64,000 nt of DNA, from assembly GCF_000166355.1 (NCBI RefSeq), contig NC_014652.1, positions 2,082,928-2,146,927 on the forward strand. The letters are read 5' to 3'. The stretch comes from Caldicellulosiruptor hydrothermalis 108. Its GTDB lineage: Bacteria; Bacillota; Thermoanaerobacteria; Caldicellulosiruptorales; Caldicellulosiruptoraceae. Positions 37,074 through 45,890 of this stretch are shown piece after piece; position 1 is the first letter of the stretch, and each line of letters opens with the position of its first letter. A model generated the notes under the pieces. That model saw nothing but the letters and a program-made list of their open reading frames with translations, did no database searches and was not told the origin of the DNA. The position numbers were made by a program, and so were the translations under genes.

Positions 37074-37982
37074 TCAGCCTTTGATAGCACCAATGGTAAG
37101 CCCTTTTACAAAATAGCGCTGGAAGAATGGATAAGCTAAAACTATAGGACCCATACCCAAAACAGCCATTGCCATTCGCGCAGACTCTGCCGGCAAATCT
37201 TTGAACGGACTGTTACTTACAACAGAAATTTTTGCAGCTATTTCTGCTAAATACTGAATCTTTTGTTGAACTCTGTACATAAGATATTGAAGATTATACA
37301 GTTTTTCACTCTCCACTAGCATGAACGGAAGCCACCAGTCGTTCCAGTATGTGATAGCTGCAAACAGAGCAATTGTTGCAAGTCCAGGCTTTACAAGCGG
37401 CACAACAATTCTGAAAAATGTTGTAAACTCTCCTGCACCGTCAATTTTTGCAGACTCTATGATGGAATCAGGTAAAGACATCGAAAGATATGTCCTGAAA
37501 ATCAGCACATACCACATATTCATCACATAGGGTAGAATCAACGCATATATAGTATCTTTTAAGCGAAGGACATTTACGCACACTATATACCAGGGAACAA
37601 GCCCGGCATTGATTAACATTGTGAAAAAACCGAAGAATGTGAAAAACTTTCTGTATTTAAAATCTTTTCTGAATAAAACATAGGCATACAATGAAACAAC
37701 AAGAACACATAATATTGTACCTACAACTGTAACAAAAATAGTTAGAGCATAAGCGTGAACAATTGCTGCACCTTGTGCTAAAACGAACTCATATGATTTT
37801 ACACTCCATTTAACAGGCCACAGTCTATATCCACTTTGTCTAATTTTGTTATCATCACTAAGAGAAATTGATATAACAGCCCACAGTGGAACCAGACACG
37901 CAAGTGTTACAATCCCGAAAAAGATGTGTAAAATTGCTTCTGAAACTGTAGATATTTGCAAAAATCTGCTCTTTGACTGCAT
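37074..37982 (-). CDS. ABC permease, LplC/YtcP type (second system)
   Basis: This 302-residue permease has about six helices (FFGIVTLACLVPLWAVISISL near the N-terminus), the EAA-type loop IESAKIDGAGEFTTFFRIVV, PLVKPGLATIALF and the family C-terminus YFVKGLTIGAIKG. It partners the LplB-type protein encoded 51 bases upstream. It has no cognate ATPase gene nearby. It is nearly the same in architecture as the permease at 20534-21412, pointing to an old duplication of the whole cassette. Confidence 0.92.
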   Translation of the reverse strand: MQSKSRFLQISTVSEAILHIFFGIVTLACLVPLWAVISISLSDDNKIRQSGYRLWPVKWSVKSYEFVLAQGAAIVHAYALTIFVTVVGTILCVLVVSLYAYVLFRKDFKYRKFFTFFGFFTMLINAGLVPWYIVCVNVLRLKDTIYALILPYVMNMWYVLIFRTYLSMSLPDSIIESAKIDGAGEFTTFFRIVVPLVKPGLATIALFAAITYWNDWWLPFMLVESEKLYNLQYLMYRVQQKIQYLAEIAAKISVVSNSPFKDLPAESARMAMAVLGMGPIVLAYPFFQRYFVKGLTIGAIKG

Positions 37983-38033
37983 ATCTTATCATCACCTTTC
38001 TAAGCTGTTTGTTTGTCAATAAAAGTTTTTTCA

Positions 38034-38999
38034 TTAAAACAGTGCTTTTTCCGGGTCAAGTCTGCGAACGATGAGATTGGATGTGAGCACCAGAATAAAT
38101 CCCATTATTGATTGATAAAAGCTTGCGGCAGATGCCATTCCTATATCGTTCATGCCCATGAGAGTCCTATAAACATAAGTGTCAATCACATTTGTGACAT
38201 CAAAAAGAGCACCGCTGTTCATTGGAAGCTGATAAAAAAGTCCAAAGTCTGCATAAAAGATTCTGCCAATACCCAAAAGGACAAGCACAACAACAAGCGG
38301 TGACAAAAGCGGAATTGTAATGTGTCTTATCTGTTGCCATTTTGATGCACCATCAATCAAAGCAGCTTCATAATATTCAGGGTCAATTCCTGTAATTGCT
38401 GCCAAATATATGACTGCATTGTAACCTGTATATTTCCACAAATTTGCAAGTATTAATATCACCGGCCACGGTTTTGTTTCAAAATACCAGGCAATTGGCT
38501 GCAAGCCCAGCTTCGGAAGAATCATTGTGTTGAGAATCCCCAAGTCTATACTCAAAAACGCAAATGCCATATATGCAACAACAACCCACGACAAAAAATA
38601 TGGTAAAAACATTACTGACTGGTAGAACTTTGCCATAAATCTTGCTCTCATTTCACTCAGAGAGATAGCCGTTGCAATTGCTGCCAAGTTCCCAAAGACT
38701 ATAAATGCAAAGTTGTAAAGAAGGGTGTTTCTTGTAATAATAAAAGCATCAGGTGTTTTGAAAAGAAACTCAAAATTCTTTAAGCCCACCCACGGACTTT
38801 TGAGTATACCCAAATCATAGTGTACATCTTTGAATGCAATGATGAGTCCAAACAGAGGTAAGTATGAAAATGCTATCAAAAGAACAACCCCTGGCAATGC
38901 CATTAAAAATAGAGGAAAGTTCTTGTTAAGTTCTCTCAAAAACCCGCTTCGATATGTGCGCTGACCGTTTGCCATTTTTGATGCCGTCTCCTTTCTCAA
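38034..38999 (-). CDS. ABC permease, LplB type (second system)
   Basis: This 321-residue permease has a longer N-terminal tail than its paralogue and then FPLFLMALPGVVLLIAFSYLPLFGLIIAFKD. The EAA loop YYEAALIDGASKWQQIRHITI and the end VRRLDPEKALF place it in the LplB branch. It is the first gene of its operon, with a promoter at 39044-39071. An earlier internal ATG (residue 9) is possible, but CTTTCTC-type ribosome complementarity (GAGAAAGGAG upstream) supports 38999. Confidence 0.92.
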   Translation of the reverse strand: MRKETASKMANGQRTYRSGFLRELNKNFPLFLMALPGVVLLIAFSYLPLFGLIIAFKDVHYDLGILKSPWVGLKNFEFLFKTPDAFIITRNTLLYNFAFIVFGNLAAIATAISLSEMRARFMAKFYQSVMFLPYFLSWVVVAYMAFAFLSIDLGILNTMILPKLGLQPIAWYFETKPWPVILILANLWKYTGYNAVIYLAAITGIDPEYYEAALIDGASKWQQIRHITIPLLSPLVVVLVLLGIGRIFYADFGLFYQLPMNSGALFDVTNVIDTYVYRTLMGMNDIGMASAASFYQSIMGFILVLTSNLIVRRLDPEKALF

Positions 39000-39043
39000 C
39001 TTTTTTATTGAAACTTTTGACTTAGTTTTTCTTGAGGTTTTCG

Positions 39044-39071
39044 ATTATAGTTTACATCCTATTTTTCTCAA
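39044..39071 (-). promoter_or_regulatory. Promoter of the second LplB-type importer operon
   Basis: The minus strand reads TTGAGA (39066-39071), a 16-base spacer, and TATAAT (39044-39049), about 45 bases before the LplB start. The upstream 80 bases are AT-rich and could hold YesN sites. Confidence 0.7.
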
Positions 39072-39149
39072 AATGAATTGACAAAATTGCAGTCTTTTTG
39101 TGAATTGTTGATATTAAAATGTGCAATATTTTGTCATATTGGAGTGTCA

Positions 39150-39188
39150 AAATAATATAAAAATAGCTGCCAGCATTTAGCCAGCAGC
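39150..39188 (-). terminator. Terminator after the GH5 gene
   Basis: Nine pairs with two wobbles (39166-39174 with 39180-39188) are followed on the minus strand by TATTTTTATATTATTTTG. It sits 31 bases past the GH5 stop. Confidence 0.82.
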
Positions 39189-39219
39189 ATTTGTTAAAAA
39201 TTTTTTTCAATTTCATGTA

Positions 39220-41487
39220 TCATAGCTTGCCTGCTAAGTTCAAGAGGTTATAGAAAATTGTTGCCGCCTCCCCTCTTGAAACGCTCTTACTTGGTGCAAA
39301 TGTTCCGTCTGAATACAGGTCAATAATACCGAGCTGAATAGCTAACTTCACGCTTTCTCTGTATTGAGGATTTATAAGCCCTTCATCGGCAATTTGAATA
39401 TCGTCTGTGCTAACTTCTATTTTACCTGTCAATCTTCTGTACACTTCAATTGCCAAAGTTGCTGCTTCTTCTCTTTTCATAATCCTTTCAGGAAAGATTC
39501 TATTTTTCTCTTGTTCAAACAAACCATTTTTAAACGCCGTATAAACCACATCCGAATACCAGGCATCATTCTTTACATCAGAAAACCTGCCGTCATACTT
39601 TTCGATTTTCAGGTTCAATGCCCTGACACAAAGTGCAGCAAATTCAGCCCTTGTAATGTTTTTATCTGGCAAGTACTTAAATGCTGAAATTCCTTTTATG
39701 ATTCCTTTAGAATAAAGTTTGGCGACAGCATCATAAAGGCTGCTCTCAAAATTGATATCTTCAAAAAGGACATTGGTACATCTAACATTATCTATAAACA
39801 TTTTTCCCTTAAAATCGCTATTGCCATCTGCGATGACTACTATTACATCTCTCAAAAGTGTATCTTTGCCCAAGATTTTACCATCCTGTATTTTATCTAA
39901 GTCAAAAAATACATTGAATTTGTAAATTCCGTCTTCTATCTTTTTTGCACTTGAAAGTTTTGCCAAGTCGATATTAAAACTGTCTTGTACTTGAGCCCAG
40001 TAACCTAAGGAAGGTGGTGAAAAAGCTAAAAATATCTGAATCATACCTTTTGAAGCTCTATCTGGCTTTAAATAAAAATCAAAAGCTAAATATTTGTTAT
40101 CTTCCCTTTTGGCATTTATCTCTTTAAGTATAAGTCTTGCAGCTGTTGCCCAGCCATCTTGTGGTTTTTTCTCTGGATACTCAATCTCAAAAGATAGCGC
40201 TTTTGAACCATTTACACTTTCGATGGTAATAGGGCCTTTCACACCAGACGGACTATCCCAGTCCCAGCCCTGACGCGTGTCATCTTCAAACGTGGATGGT
40301 AAGACTTTTTCGCCTAAAGGTGCACTTTGTCCTTCTTTTATTTGGCTATCCCTCTCAATTGGCTTATATGCAATTCCTTTTATCCTTGCTCTCACATACT
40401 CTCCAGATATACTCAGCTCCTTTATATCCCACACTTTATCATCGCCAGGATCAAGTGATGTGGCATCATGCATGCCACTTATATACGGAACAAAAGCAGC
40501 TGATGTTTCATTTTTGTTTGACAGTGACCAGTTCACCCAGCTAATATAGTTTGCATTTAAATACTCAAGCCACTTATCCGCCTCATCAAGATATGGTCCA
40601 CCATCACCGCTTGCCAAACTTGTTCCCCATTCACTCACGAAAATTGGTACACCATTTTCAAATGCCTTTTTCATGTTTTCAAAAACATACCCATCAACCT
40701 TGTGAGTTCCAGAGTAAAAATGAACTGAATACATAACATTTTTATCATTTATAGGATCTTGAATTGCAAAGTCAGGTCTTTGGCTCCAATTGGGCGAACC
40801 TACAATTATAATGTTCTGATTCCCCAAACTTCTGAGCATTTGTATAATGAGCTGTGCATAAGCCTTTACCTTTTTCCAACCATCCAAACTATTTTCTACT
40901 CCCGGTTCATTTGGATTTGGTTCATTGCAAAGTTCATATATTATGTGATAGTCATTGGGAAACATCATAGCTATCTCTTTGAAAAAGTCTTTTGCTCCTT
41001 TATAAATTTCAGCATTCGGGTCACCGGGATTTAACACGTGCCAATCAACAATTACATACATGTCATTCTCAATAGCAAGCTTAATCCCTTCTATAACTTT
41101 TTCTTTGATACTCGGATTTGAAGCATAGCCGCCCTCACCAACATACATCGCAAGCCTTACAACATTGCACTCCCAATCTTTTGAAAGAGCCTCAAATGCA
41201 TTTTTGTTTATAATATCACCATACCATTGAAGTCCATGTGTACTCATGCCACGAAGCTGGATTATTTCACCTTTCTGGTCAGCTAAATACTTTTTCCCGT
41301 CCTTTTCAATAATCTGCAGTCTGCCGGCAACCGATGGTTTTTTAACTGCCTGATTGCCAAGAAGATTTGGATATTTTTCCTTTTCATACGGTATGCTCTG
41401 GGCAAATACAGGTAAAACTCGTAAAATAGAAACAATCAAAATAACCACTATCAAGAGTAGACCAGACTTTAAAATAATTTCTCTCAT
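39220..41487 (-). CDS. S-layer-anchored GH5 glycanase, GH5-CBM28-SLHx3
   Basis: This 755-residue secreted enzyme hydrolyses beta-1,4-glucans or glucomannan at the cell surface. It has a signal peptide (1-29) and a GH5 barrel (about 55-345: GMSTHGLQWYG, VIVDWHVLNPGDPN, IYELCNEPNPNEPG with acid/base E189, YSVHFYSGTH, IFVSEWGTS with nucleophile E286). A CBM28-like module follows (about 395-575, LPSTFEDDTRQGWDWDSPSG). Three SLH repeats end the protein (DAVAKLYSKGIIKG, DVVYTAFKNGLFEQ, ESVKLAIQLGIIDLYSDG). It resembles the cellulase-type GH5 with CBM17/28. An exact match to the LacI/cre consensus sits between promoter and ribosome site. It is monocistronic. Confidence 0.93.
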   Translation of the reverse strand: MREIILKSGLLLIVVILIVSILRVLPVFAQSIPYEKEKYPNLLGNQAVKKPSVAGRLQIIEKDGKKYLADQKGEIIQLRGMSTHGLQWYGDIINKNAFEALSKDWECNVVRLAMYVGEGGYASNPSIKEKVIEGIKLAIENDMYVIVDWHVLNPGDPNAEIYKGAKDFFKEIAMMFPNDYHIIYELCNEPNPNEPGVENSLDGWKKVKAYAQLIIQMLRSLGNQNIIIVGSPNWSQRPDFAIQDPINDKNVMYSVHFYSGTHKVDGYVFENMKKAFENGVPIFVSEWGTSLASGDGGPYLDEADKWLEYLNANYISWVNWSLSNKNETSAAFVPYISGMHDATSLDPGDDKVWDIKELSISGEYVRARIKGIAYKPIERDSQIKEGQSAPLGEKVLPSTFEDDTRQGWDWDSPSGVKGPITIESVNGSKALSFEIEYPEKKPQDGWATAARLILKEINAKREDNKYLAFDFYLKPDRASKGMIQIFLAFSPPSLGYWAQVQDSFNIDLAKLSSAKKIEDGIYKFNVFFDLDKIQDGKILGKDTLLRDVIVVIADGNSDFKGKMFIDNVRCTNVLFEDINFESSLYDAVAKLYSKGIIKGISAFKYLPDKNITRAEFAALCVRALNLKIEKYDGRFSDVKNDAWYSDVVYTAFKNGLFEQEKNRIFPERIMKREEAATLAIEVYRRLTGKIEVSTDDIQIADEGLINPQYRESVKLAIQLGIIDLYSDGTFAPSKSVSRGEAATIFYNLLNLAGKL

Positions 41488-41504
41488 AATGTGAATCCCT
41501 CCTA

Positions 41505-41518
41505 TGTAATCGTTATCA
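41505..41518. promoter_or_regulatory. LacI/CcpA-type operator upstream of the GH5 gene
   Basis: TGTAATCGTTATCA matches the cre/LacI consensus TGWNANCGNTNWCA at every defined position, in both orientations. It lies 17 bases before the GH5 start codon, within the likely leader, next to the GGAGGG ribosome site. Binding would block transcription. Confidence 0.7.
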
Positions 41519-41640
41519 TTTTGTTATAAAATTAATATATTCCATGCTCAGGAAGTTTTAAATTAAAAAAATTTCATATCTGTTTTAAATTTTTGACCTG
41601 ATATTTGTAGCATCTTGCTCTAAGACAAGGTAAAAATTTT

Positions 41641-41698
41641 GCAAAAAATAAGGCTCCTGTCCCAACAAAAATCTTTAACTATTTTAGGACATGGAGCC
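41641..41698 (-). terminator. Terminator of the hisS-aspS operon
   Basis: GGCTCC-x-GTCC (41652-41662) pairs with GGAC-xx-GGAGCC (41687-41698). The minus-strand tail is TTATTTTTTGC. Confidence 0.9.
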
Positions 41699-41714
41699 GC
41701 AAAAAATTCTTTTT

Positions 41715-43499
41715 TTATTTTACAACATCAACCTTGATGTGAAGCTCTCTGAGCTGTTTTGGTTCAACCTCAGAGGGTGCATCAGTCAGCGGGCACGACG
41801 AATCTTTTACCTTCGGGAACGCAATTGTGTCTCTGATAGAATCCAAACCCAAAAGCAGCATGCAAAGCCTATCAAATCCATAAGCTATACCACCGTGTGG
41901 TGGTGTACCGTACTTGAAAGCTTCAAGCAAAAAGCCAAACCTATCCTGTGCCTTTTCCTCTGTAAATCCAAGGGCTTTGAACATTCTCTTTTGAATCTCA
42001 GGTGAGTGAATTCTGATAGAACCACCGCCAATTTCTGTACCGTTTAACACAATATCGTATGCTTTTGATCTTACTTTTGCTGGATCAGTTTCTAAATATT
42101 CTAAATCTTCATCCATTGGCGAAGTAAATGGATGGTGTTTTGCAACAAACCTGCCCTCTTCCTCTGAATATTCAAAAAGTGGAAACTCTACTACCCACAA
42201 AAGATTAAACTTTGACTTGTCAAGAAGGTTTAACTTTCTTGCTATCTCAAGTCTCAAGTTTCCAAGAACATCAAAGACAATTTCATCCTTATCAGCAGAA
42301 AATAGCAGCAAATCTCCAACCTCTGCACCAAGTCTCTTTAGAATTTCATTTATCTCCTCTTCTTTTAAAAACTTAACAATAGGAGATTTCAGACCATCAC
42401 TTTCAACTGCAATCCATGCAAGACCTTTTGCTTTAAAGTTTTTTGCAAACTCAACAAGTGCATCAATCTCACGCCTTGAAAATGTAGCCGCACAGCCCTT
42501 TGCATTGATAGCTCTTACTGACCCACCTTTGTTTGCTGCATCAGAAAATACTTTAAATTCGCAGTTTTTTACAATGTCAGTAATATCAACAAGTTCCATT
42601 CCAAAACGAGTATCTGGTTTGTCTGAGCCAAACCTTTCCATTGCTTCCTTGTAGGTAAGTCTTGGAAGAGGAAGTTTTAAGTCTATCCCCAGCATCTCTC
42701 CAAAAATGGTCTTGAGAAGTTTTTCATTTATCTCAATAACATCGTCAACATCAACAAACGACATCTCAATGTCTATCTGGGTAAACTCAGGTTGTCTGTC
42801 TGCTCGCAGGTCTTCATCTCTAAAACATTTTACAATCTGAAAATATCTGTCAAACCCTGCAACCATCAAAAGCTGTTTAAAAAGCTGCGGTGACTGTGGC
42901 AGCGCAAAAAATTTTCCCGGAAATATTCTGCTTGGAACTAAGTAGTCTCTTGCACCTTCTGGAGTGGATTTTGTGAGCATGGGTGTTTCTATCTCTATAA
43001 ACCCATTTTGAGAAAGAAAATTTCGCACAACCTGATAGAGCTTGTGTCTGAACATCAAATTTCTCTGCATATCAGGTCTTCTTAAGTCCAAATACCTGTA
43101 TTTTAATCTTACTGCTTCATTTACATTTATCCCCTCTTCAATCGGAAAAGGAGGCGTCTCAGACTTGTTAAATATCCTCAGTTCTGTTGCTCTTACTTCT
43201 ACCTCGCCTGTTTTTATCTTTGGATTTACTGTCTCAGGTGGTCTTTTCTCCACAATACCTCTAACACCGATACAGTATTCGGACCTTAATGAGTCAGCCT
43301 TGTCTAAAAGTTCTTCTCCCATCTTCTCATCAAACACAACCTGTACAATACCTGTTCTGTCCCTCAAATCAACAAAGATTATCCCGCCAAGGTCACGTCT
43401 TGTATCAACCCAACCTGTTAGCACAACTTCTTTTCCAACATCCTCAAGCGATACTTCTGCACAGTATTTTGTTCTTTTAAACCCCTTAATACCTTCCAC
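41715..43499 (-). CDS. aspS: Aspartyl-tRNA synthetase
   Basis: This roughly 594-residue class II synthetase charges tRNA-Asp. An OB-fold anticodon domain (VVLTGWVDTRRDLGGIIFVDLRDRTG) is followed by motif 1-3 regions (FIEIETPMLTKSTPEGARDYLVPSR, FRDEDLRADRQPEFTQIDIEMSF, PHGGIAYGFDRLCMLLLG) and the bacterial GAD insertion (about 300-420). The GTG at 43499 is preferred: AGAAGG ends eight bases before it, while the GTG at 43508 sits inside that site. It follows hisS by 47 bases. hisS-aspS is a common Firmicute pair. No T-box leader is seen. Confidence 0.97.
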   Translation of the reverse strand: MEGIKGFKRTKYCAEVSLEDVGKEVVLTGWVDTRRDLGGIIFVDLRDRTGIVQVVFDEKMGEELLDKADSLRSEYCIGVRGIVEKRPPETVNPKIKTGEVEVRATELRIFNKSETPPFPIEEGINVNEAVRLKYRYLDLRRPDMQRNLMFRHKLYQVVRNFLSQNGFIEIETPMLTKSTPEGARDYLVPSRIFPGKFFALPQSPQLFKQLLMVAGFDRYFQIVKCFRDEDLRADRQPEFTQIDIEMSFVDVDDVIEINEKLLKTIFGEMLGIDLKLPLPRLTYKEAMERFGSDKPDTRFGMELVDITDIVKNCEFKVFSDAANKGGSVRAINAKGCAATFSRREIDALVEFAKNFKAKGLAWIAVESDGLKSPIVKFLKEEEINEILKRLGAEVGDLLLFSADKDEIVFDVLGNLRLEIARKLNLLDKSKFNLLWVVEFPLFEYSEEEGRFVAKHHPFTSPMDEDLEYLETDPAKVRSKAYDIVLNGTEIGGGSIRIHSPEIQKRMFKALGFTEEKAQDRFGFLLEAFKYGTPPHGGIAYGFDRLCMLLLGLDSIRDTIAFPKVKDSSCPLTDAPSEVEPKQLRELHIKVDVVK

Positions 43500-43546
43500 A
43501 CCTATCACCTTCTTTTAAATTTTTTAAAGTTATAAAAACATCCTTG

Positions 43547-44812
43547 TTATTTTTGAAGTTTTTCTTTTAAATACTGACAAACATTTTCTATTTCTACTAT
43601 TTCCTCTGAAGATGTCTTCATATTTCTAATCTTACAAACACCTTTTGTAATCTCGTCATCTCCGATGATTATAGAAAACTGACAGCCAATCTTGTCAGCA
43701 TATTTCATCTGGGATTTTAAGCTTCTTCCCATCTCTTCAATTATAGTGGAAATTCCTTCAAATCTGAGTCTACTTGCAATCTCAAAAGCTTTTTTGAGGC
43801 TATTTTCTCCTACTGTTGCCACAAACACTTCTGGGACCCGCGGTTTTGCAGGAAGAAGACCATTTTGCTCAAGCAGCATCAAGAGTCTCTCAACACCAAT
43901 TGCAAAACCAATTCCTGGAATAGAATTCCCACCTATCTGTTCTATTAAATTGTCGTACCTTCCACCGCCACAGATTGCAAGCTCTTTATCAGAGACAGTA
44001 GCCACAATCTCAAAAACTGTCTTTGTGTAGTAGTCCAAGCCGCGAACAATAAATGGGTCAACCTTGTATAAAACCTTTGCCGAATCTAAATAAGTTTTCA
44101 CACTTTCGAAATGGCTTTTACAATCATCACAAAGATAATCAATTGGTTTTGGTGCATCTTTTGCAACCAGCTTGCAACCCTCTTCTTTGCAGTCCAAAAT
44201 TCTCATTGGATTTTTGTCAAGCCTCTGGTGGCATGTGGTGCAGAGCTTTTGAGAATTTGCCGAAAAATACTCCTTTAAATTTTTCACATACTCCTTCCTG
44301 CACACAGGACACCCGATGCTGTTGATATTCACAGTAATATTGTCAAGCCCAATGCTTGTAAAAAAATTGTAAGCAAGTGAAATTACTTCAGCATCTGTCA
44401 CAGGCGAAGAAGAACCAAAATTCTCAATTCCAAACTGGTGAAACTCTCTAAACCTTCCGCCTTGCGTATTCTCATACCTGAAAGCTGAAATAATGTAGTA
44501 AAACCTTTGGGGCATCGGACGTGACGCAAAACCATGCTCGATAAATAGTCTTGCTGTGGATGCTGTCCCTTCTGGCCTTAAAGTGATGCTCCTTCCACCC
44601 TTGTCCAAAAAGGTATACATCTCTTTTTGGACAATATCAGTGGTCTCGCCTACACCTCTTTGGAAAAGCTCTGTGTACTCAAATGTGGGAAATCTAACTT
44701 CCTGATATCCATAAAGCTTGCAAACCTCTCTGAATTTATTCTCAACATATTGCCACATATAACTTTCTTCCGGAAGCACATCCTTTGTTCCTTTTGGTGC
44801 TTGGATTTTCAT
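43547..44812 (-). CDS. hisS: Histidyl-tRNA synthetase
   Basis: This 421-residue class II synthetase charges tRNA-His. It begins IQAPKGTKDVLPEES and has motif 2 RYENTQGGRFREFHQFGIE, the His-binding signatures GLDYYTKTVFEI and AICGGGRYDNLIEQIGG, GIGFAIGVERLLMLLE (motif 3) and a C-terminal anticodon domain. A cysteine-bearing segment (CPVCRKEYVKN, CTTCHQRL, CKEEGCKLV, CDDCKSHF) suggests an inserted zinc-ribbon, which is common in clostridial HisS. It heads the hisS-aspS operon. The 5' region (44813-44932) shows no T-box. Confidence 0.96.
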   Translation of the reverse strand: MKIQAPKGTKDVLPEESYMWQYVENKFREVCKLYGYQEVRFPTFEYTELFQRGVGETTDIVQKEMYTFLDKGGRSITLRPEGTASTARLFIEHGFASRPMPQRFYYIISAFRYENTQGGRFREFHQFGIENFGSSSPVTDAEVISLAYNFFTSIGLDNITVNINSIGCPVCRKEYVKNLKEYFSANSQKLCTTCHQRLDKNPMRILDCKEEGCKLVAKDAPKPIDYLCDDCKSHFESVKTYLDSAKVLYKVDPFIVRGLDYYTKTVFEIVATVSDKELAICGGGRYDNLIEQIGGNSIPGIGFAIGVERLLMLLEQNGLLPAKPRVPEVFVATVGENSLKKAFEIASRLRFEGISTIIEEMGRSLKSQMKYADKIGCQFSIIIGDDEITKGVCKIRNMKTSSEEIVEIENVCQYLKEKLQK

Positions 44813-44932
44813 TTCCTACTCTCTCCTCAAAATAATTAAAAAGATTAGAATTTGCAATATTTAAATTATATATTAATTCAATTTGGGGTTTCAAGTGATG
44901 AGACCTAAAAAATAATCAAAATATAGTAATAC

Positions 44933-45289
44933 TTAGACAAAGCTTGCTAACCAAATTCCCACACCAGCTGCAACTATTCCAAAAATGATAGAGACAAGTA
45001 CATAAATAAAGGCTTTCATGTGTTTTTCTCTCTTTATATACCTTGATGTTTCAAGCATAAACGTAGAGTATGTGGTGAACCCGCCAAGAAGACCAGTCAT
45101 CAGAAAAAGTTTGTATTCACTCGAAAGATGCTTTGTTGACAAATATCCTATTAAAAAACTCCCTATCACGTTTATAAACAATGTAGCAACAGGATGGTCT
45201 TTGTCCATTACCTCTCTAAATATTTTCCCAACTATATATCTCAAGATTGCTCCAATGATACCACCTGCTCCAACAATCAGATAGTTCAT
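44933..45289 (-). CDS. fluC: Fluoride channel subunit FluC/CrcB (second of tandem pair)
   Basis: This 118-residue membrane protein has four helices. Family marks are GGIIGAILRYIVGK, HPVATLFINVIGSFLIGYL, the polar break GLLGGFTTYSTFMLE and a final GIVAAGVGIWLASF. Fluc channels are dual-topology dimers that expel fluoride down its gradient. Two adjacent genes usually encode a heterodimer of fixed opposite orientations. It overlaps its partner by four bases (ATGA) and is the last gene under the fluoride riboswitch. Confidence 0.94.
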   Translation of the reverse strand: MNYLIVGAGGIIGAILRYIVGKIFREVMDKDHPVATLFINVIGSFLIGYLSTKHLSSEYKLFLMTGLLGGFTTYSTFMLETSRYIKREKHMKAFIYVLVSIIFGIVAAGVGIWLASFV

Positions 45290-45684
45290 GCTGCCTCGTA
45301 CTCCTCTTTTTGCTGTCTTTCTGAAATAACCCTTGCAAGTTCAAAGCCAAAAATTGAAGCTAAAAGCCCAAGTACAATGGATAAAAGAGGATAGACAATC
45401 GCAACAGTAAATTCTCCTTTCATTAAAAACCTCACAATTTCAAGTACAAATGTAGAAAAGGTTGTAAAGCTGCTTATAAAACCTGTTGTTATCAAGTGTC
45501 TTAAGGCGGTTGAAATCTTTATGTGTTCTACCGTTATCTCTGCAACAAAGCACAAAACAAAACTGCCAATAACGTTTATAAAAAGTGTTGCAAATGGAAA
45601 GCTGCCAAGGCTCAGCTGAGATATAAAAAATCTACAAATAGCACCAAAAAAAGCTCCAATAGCAATTGCAACAATGTTTTTCAT
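45286..45684 (-). CDS. fluC: Fluoride channel subunit FluC/CrcB (first of tandem pair)
   Basis: This 132-residue protein has four helices: IGAFFGAICRFFISQLS, FPFATLFINVIGSFVLCFV with the conserved Asn, TTGFISSFTTFSTFVLEIVRF with the Ser/Phe filter and Thr, and SIVLGLLASIFGFELARVI. It forms the fluoride exporter with the protein encoded next. It is the first gene after a fluoride riboswitch and its terminator, so expression should rise when fluoride enters the cell. The charged C-terminal tail (RVISERQQKEEYEAA) is absent from its partner and may help set topology. Confidence 0.95.
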   Translation of the reverse strand: MKNIVAIAIGAFFGAICRFFISQLSLGSFPFATLFINVIGSFVLCFVAEITVEHIKISTALRHLITTGFISSFTTFSTFVLEIVRFLMKGEFTVAIVYPLLSIVLGLLASIFGFELARVISERQQKEEYEAA

Positions 45685-45738
45685 ATACCTTTGCCTCCTT
45701 CAGTAAAATCAAAGTAATCAGCAGGAAATTAGGCCTAT

Positions 45739-45788
45739 AAAATACAAAAACTCCTACAGATGTTGCTCTTTTGCAGCATCTGTAGGAG
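45739..45788 (-). terminator. Riboswitch-controlled terminator of the fluC operon
   Basis: CTCCTACAGATG (45751-45762) pairs with CATCTGTAGGAG (45777-45788), followed on the minus strand by TTTTTGTATTTT. Its 5' arm contains the CTCCTAC end of the fluoride aptamer, so ligand binding would stop terminator formation. Confidence 0.93.
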
Positions 45789-45835
45789 TCATCAGCCCTC
45801 ATTGGCATTTGTACGGCGGACTCCATCGCCGTTAG
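45781..45835 (-). ncRNA. Fluoride riboswitch (crcB motif) aptamer
   Basis: On the minus strand it reads AACGGCGATGGAGTCCGCC, a loop, and GGGCTGATGACTCCTAC. It carries the crcB-motif hallmarks GGCGATGG, TCCGCC and TGATGACTCCTAC in the right order and spacing. It lies about 100 bases before two fluC genes. Confidence 0.95.
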
Positions 45836-45839
45836 CAAT

Positions 45840-45868
45840 ATTATATCATCGAACACAGTGGATTTCAA
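45840..45868 (-). promoter_or_regulatory. Promoter of the fluoride riboswitch transcript
   Basis: On the minus strand, TTGAAA (45863-45868), a 17-base spacer and TATAAT (45840-45845) lie directly upstream of the aptamer, between it and the end of the CDF gene. Confidence 0.88.
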
Positions 45869-45890
45869 TATAGACTTTTTGTGACTCTTC

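Noticed and set aside
38000-38020. GTTTGTTTGT half-site resembling an XylR arm
   Set aside because: No second arm at either spacing, and it lies inside an operon between two permease genes.
44813-44932. Possible T-box leader before hisS
   Set aside because: No T-box sequence (TGGN'CCGCG-like) or stem I features; the same holds before proS and aspS.
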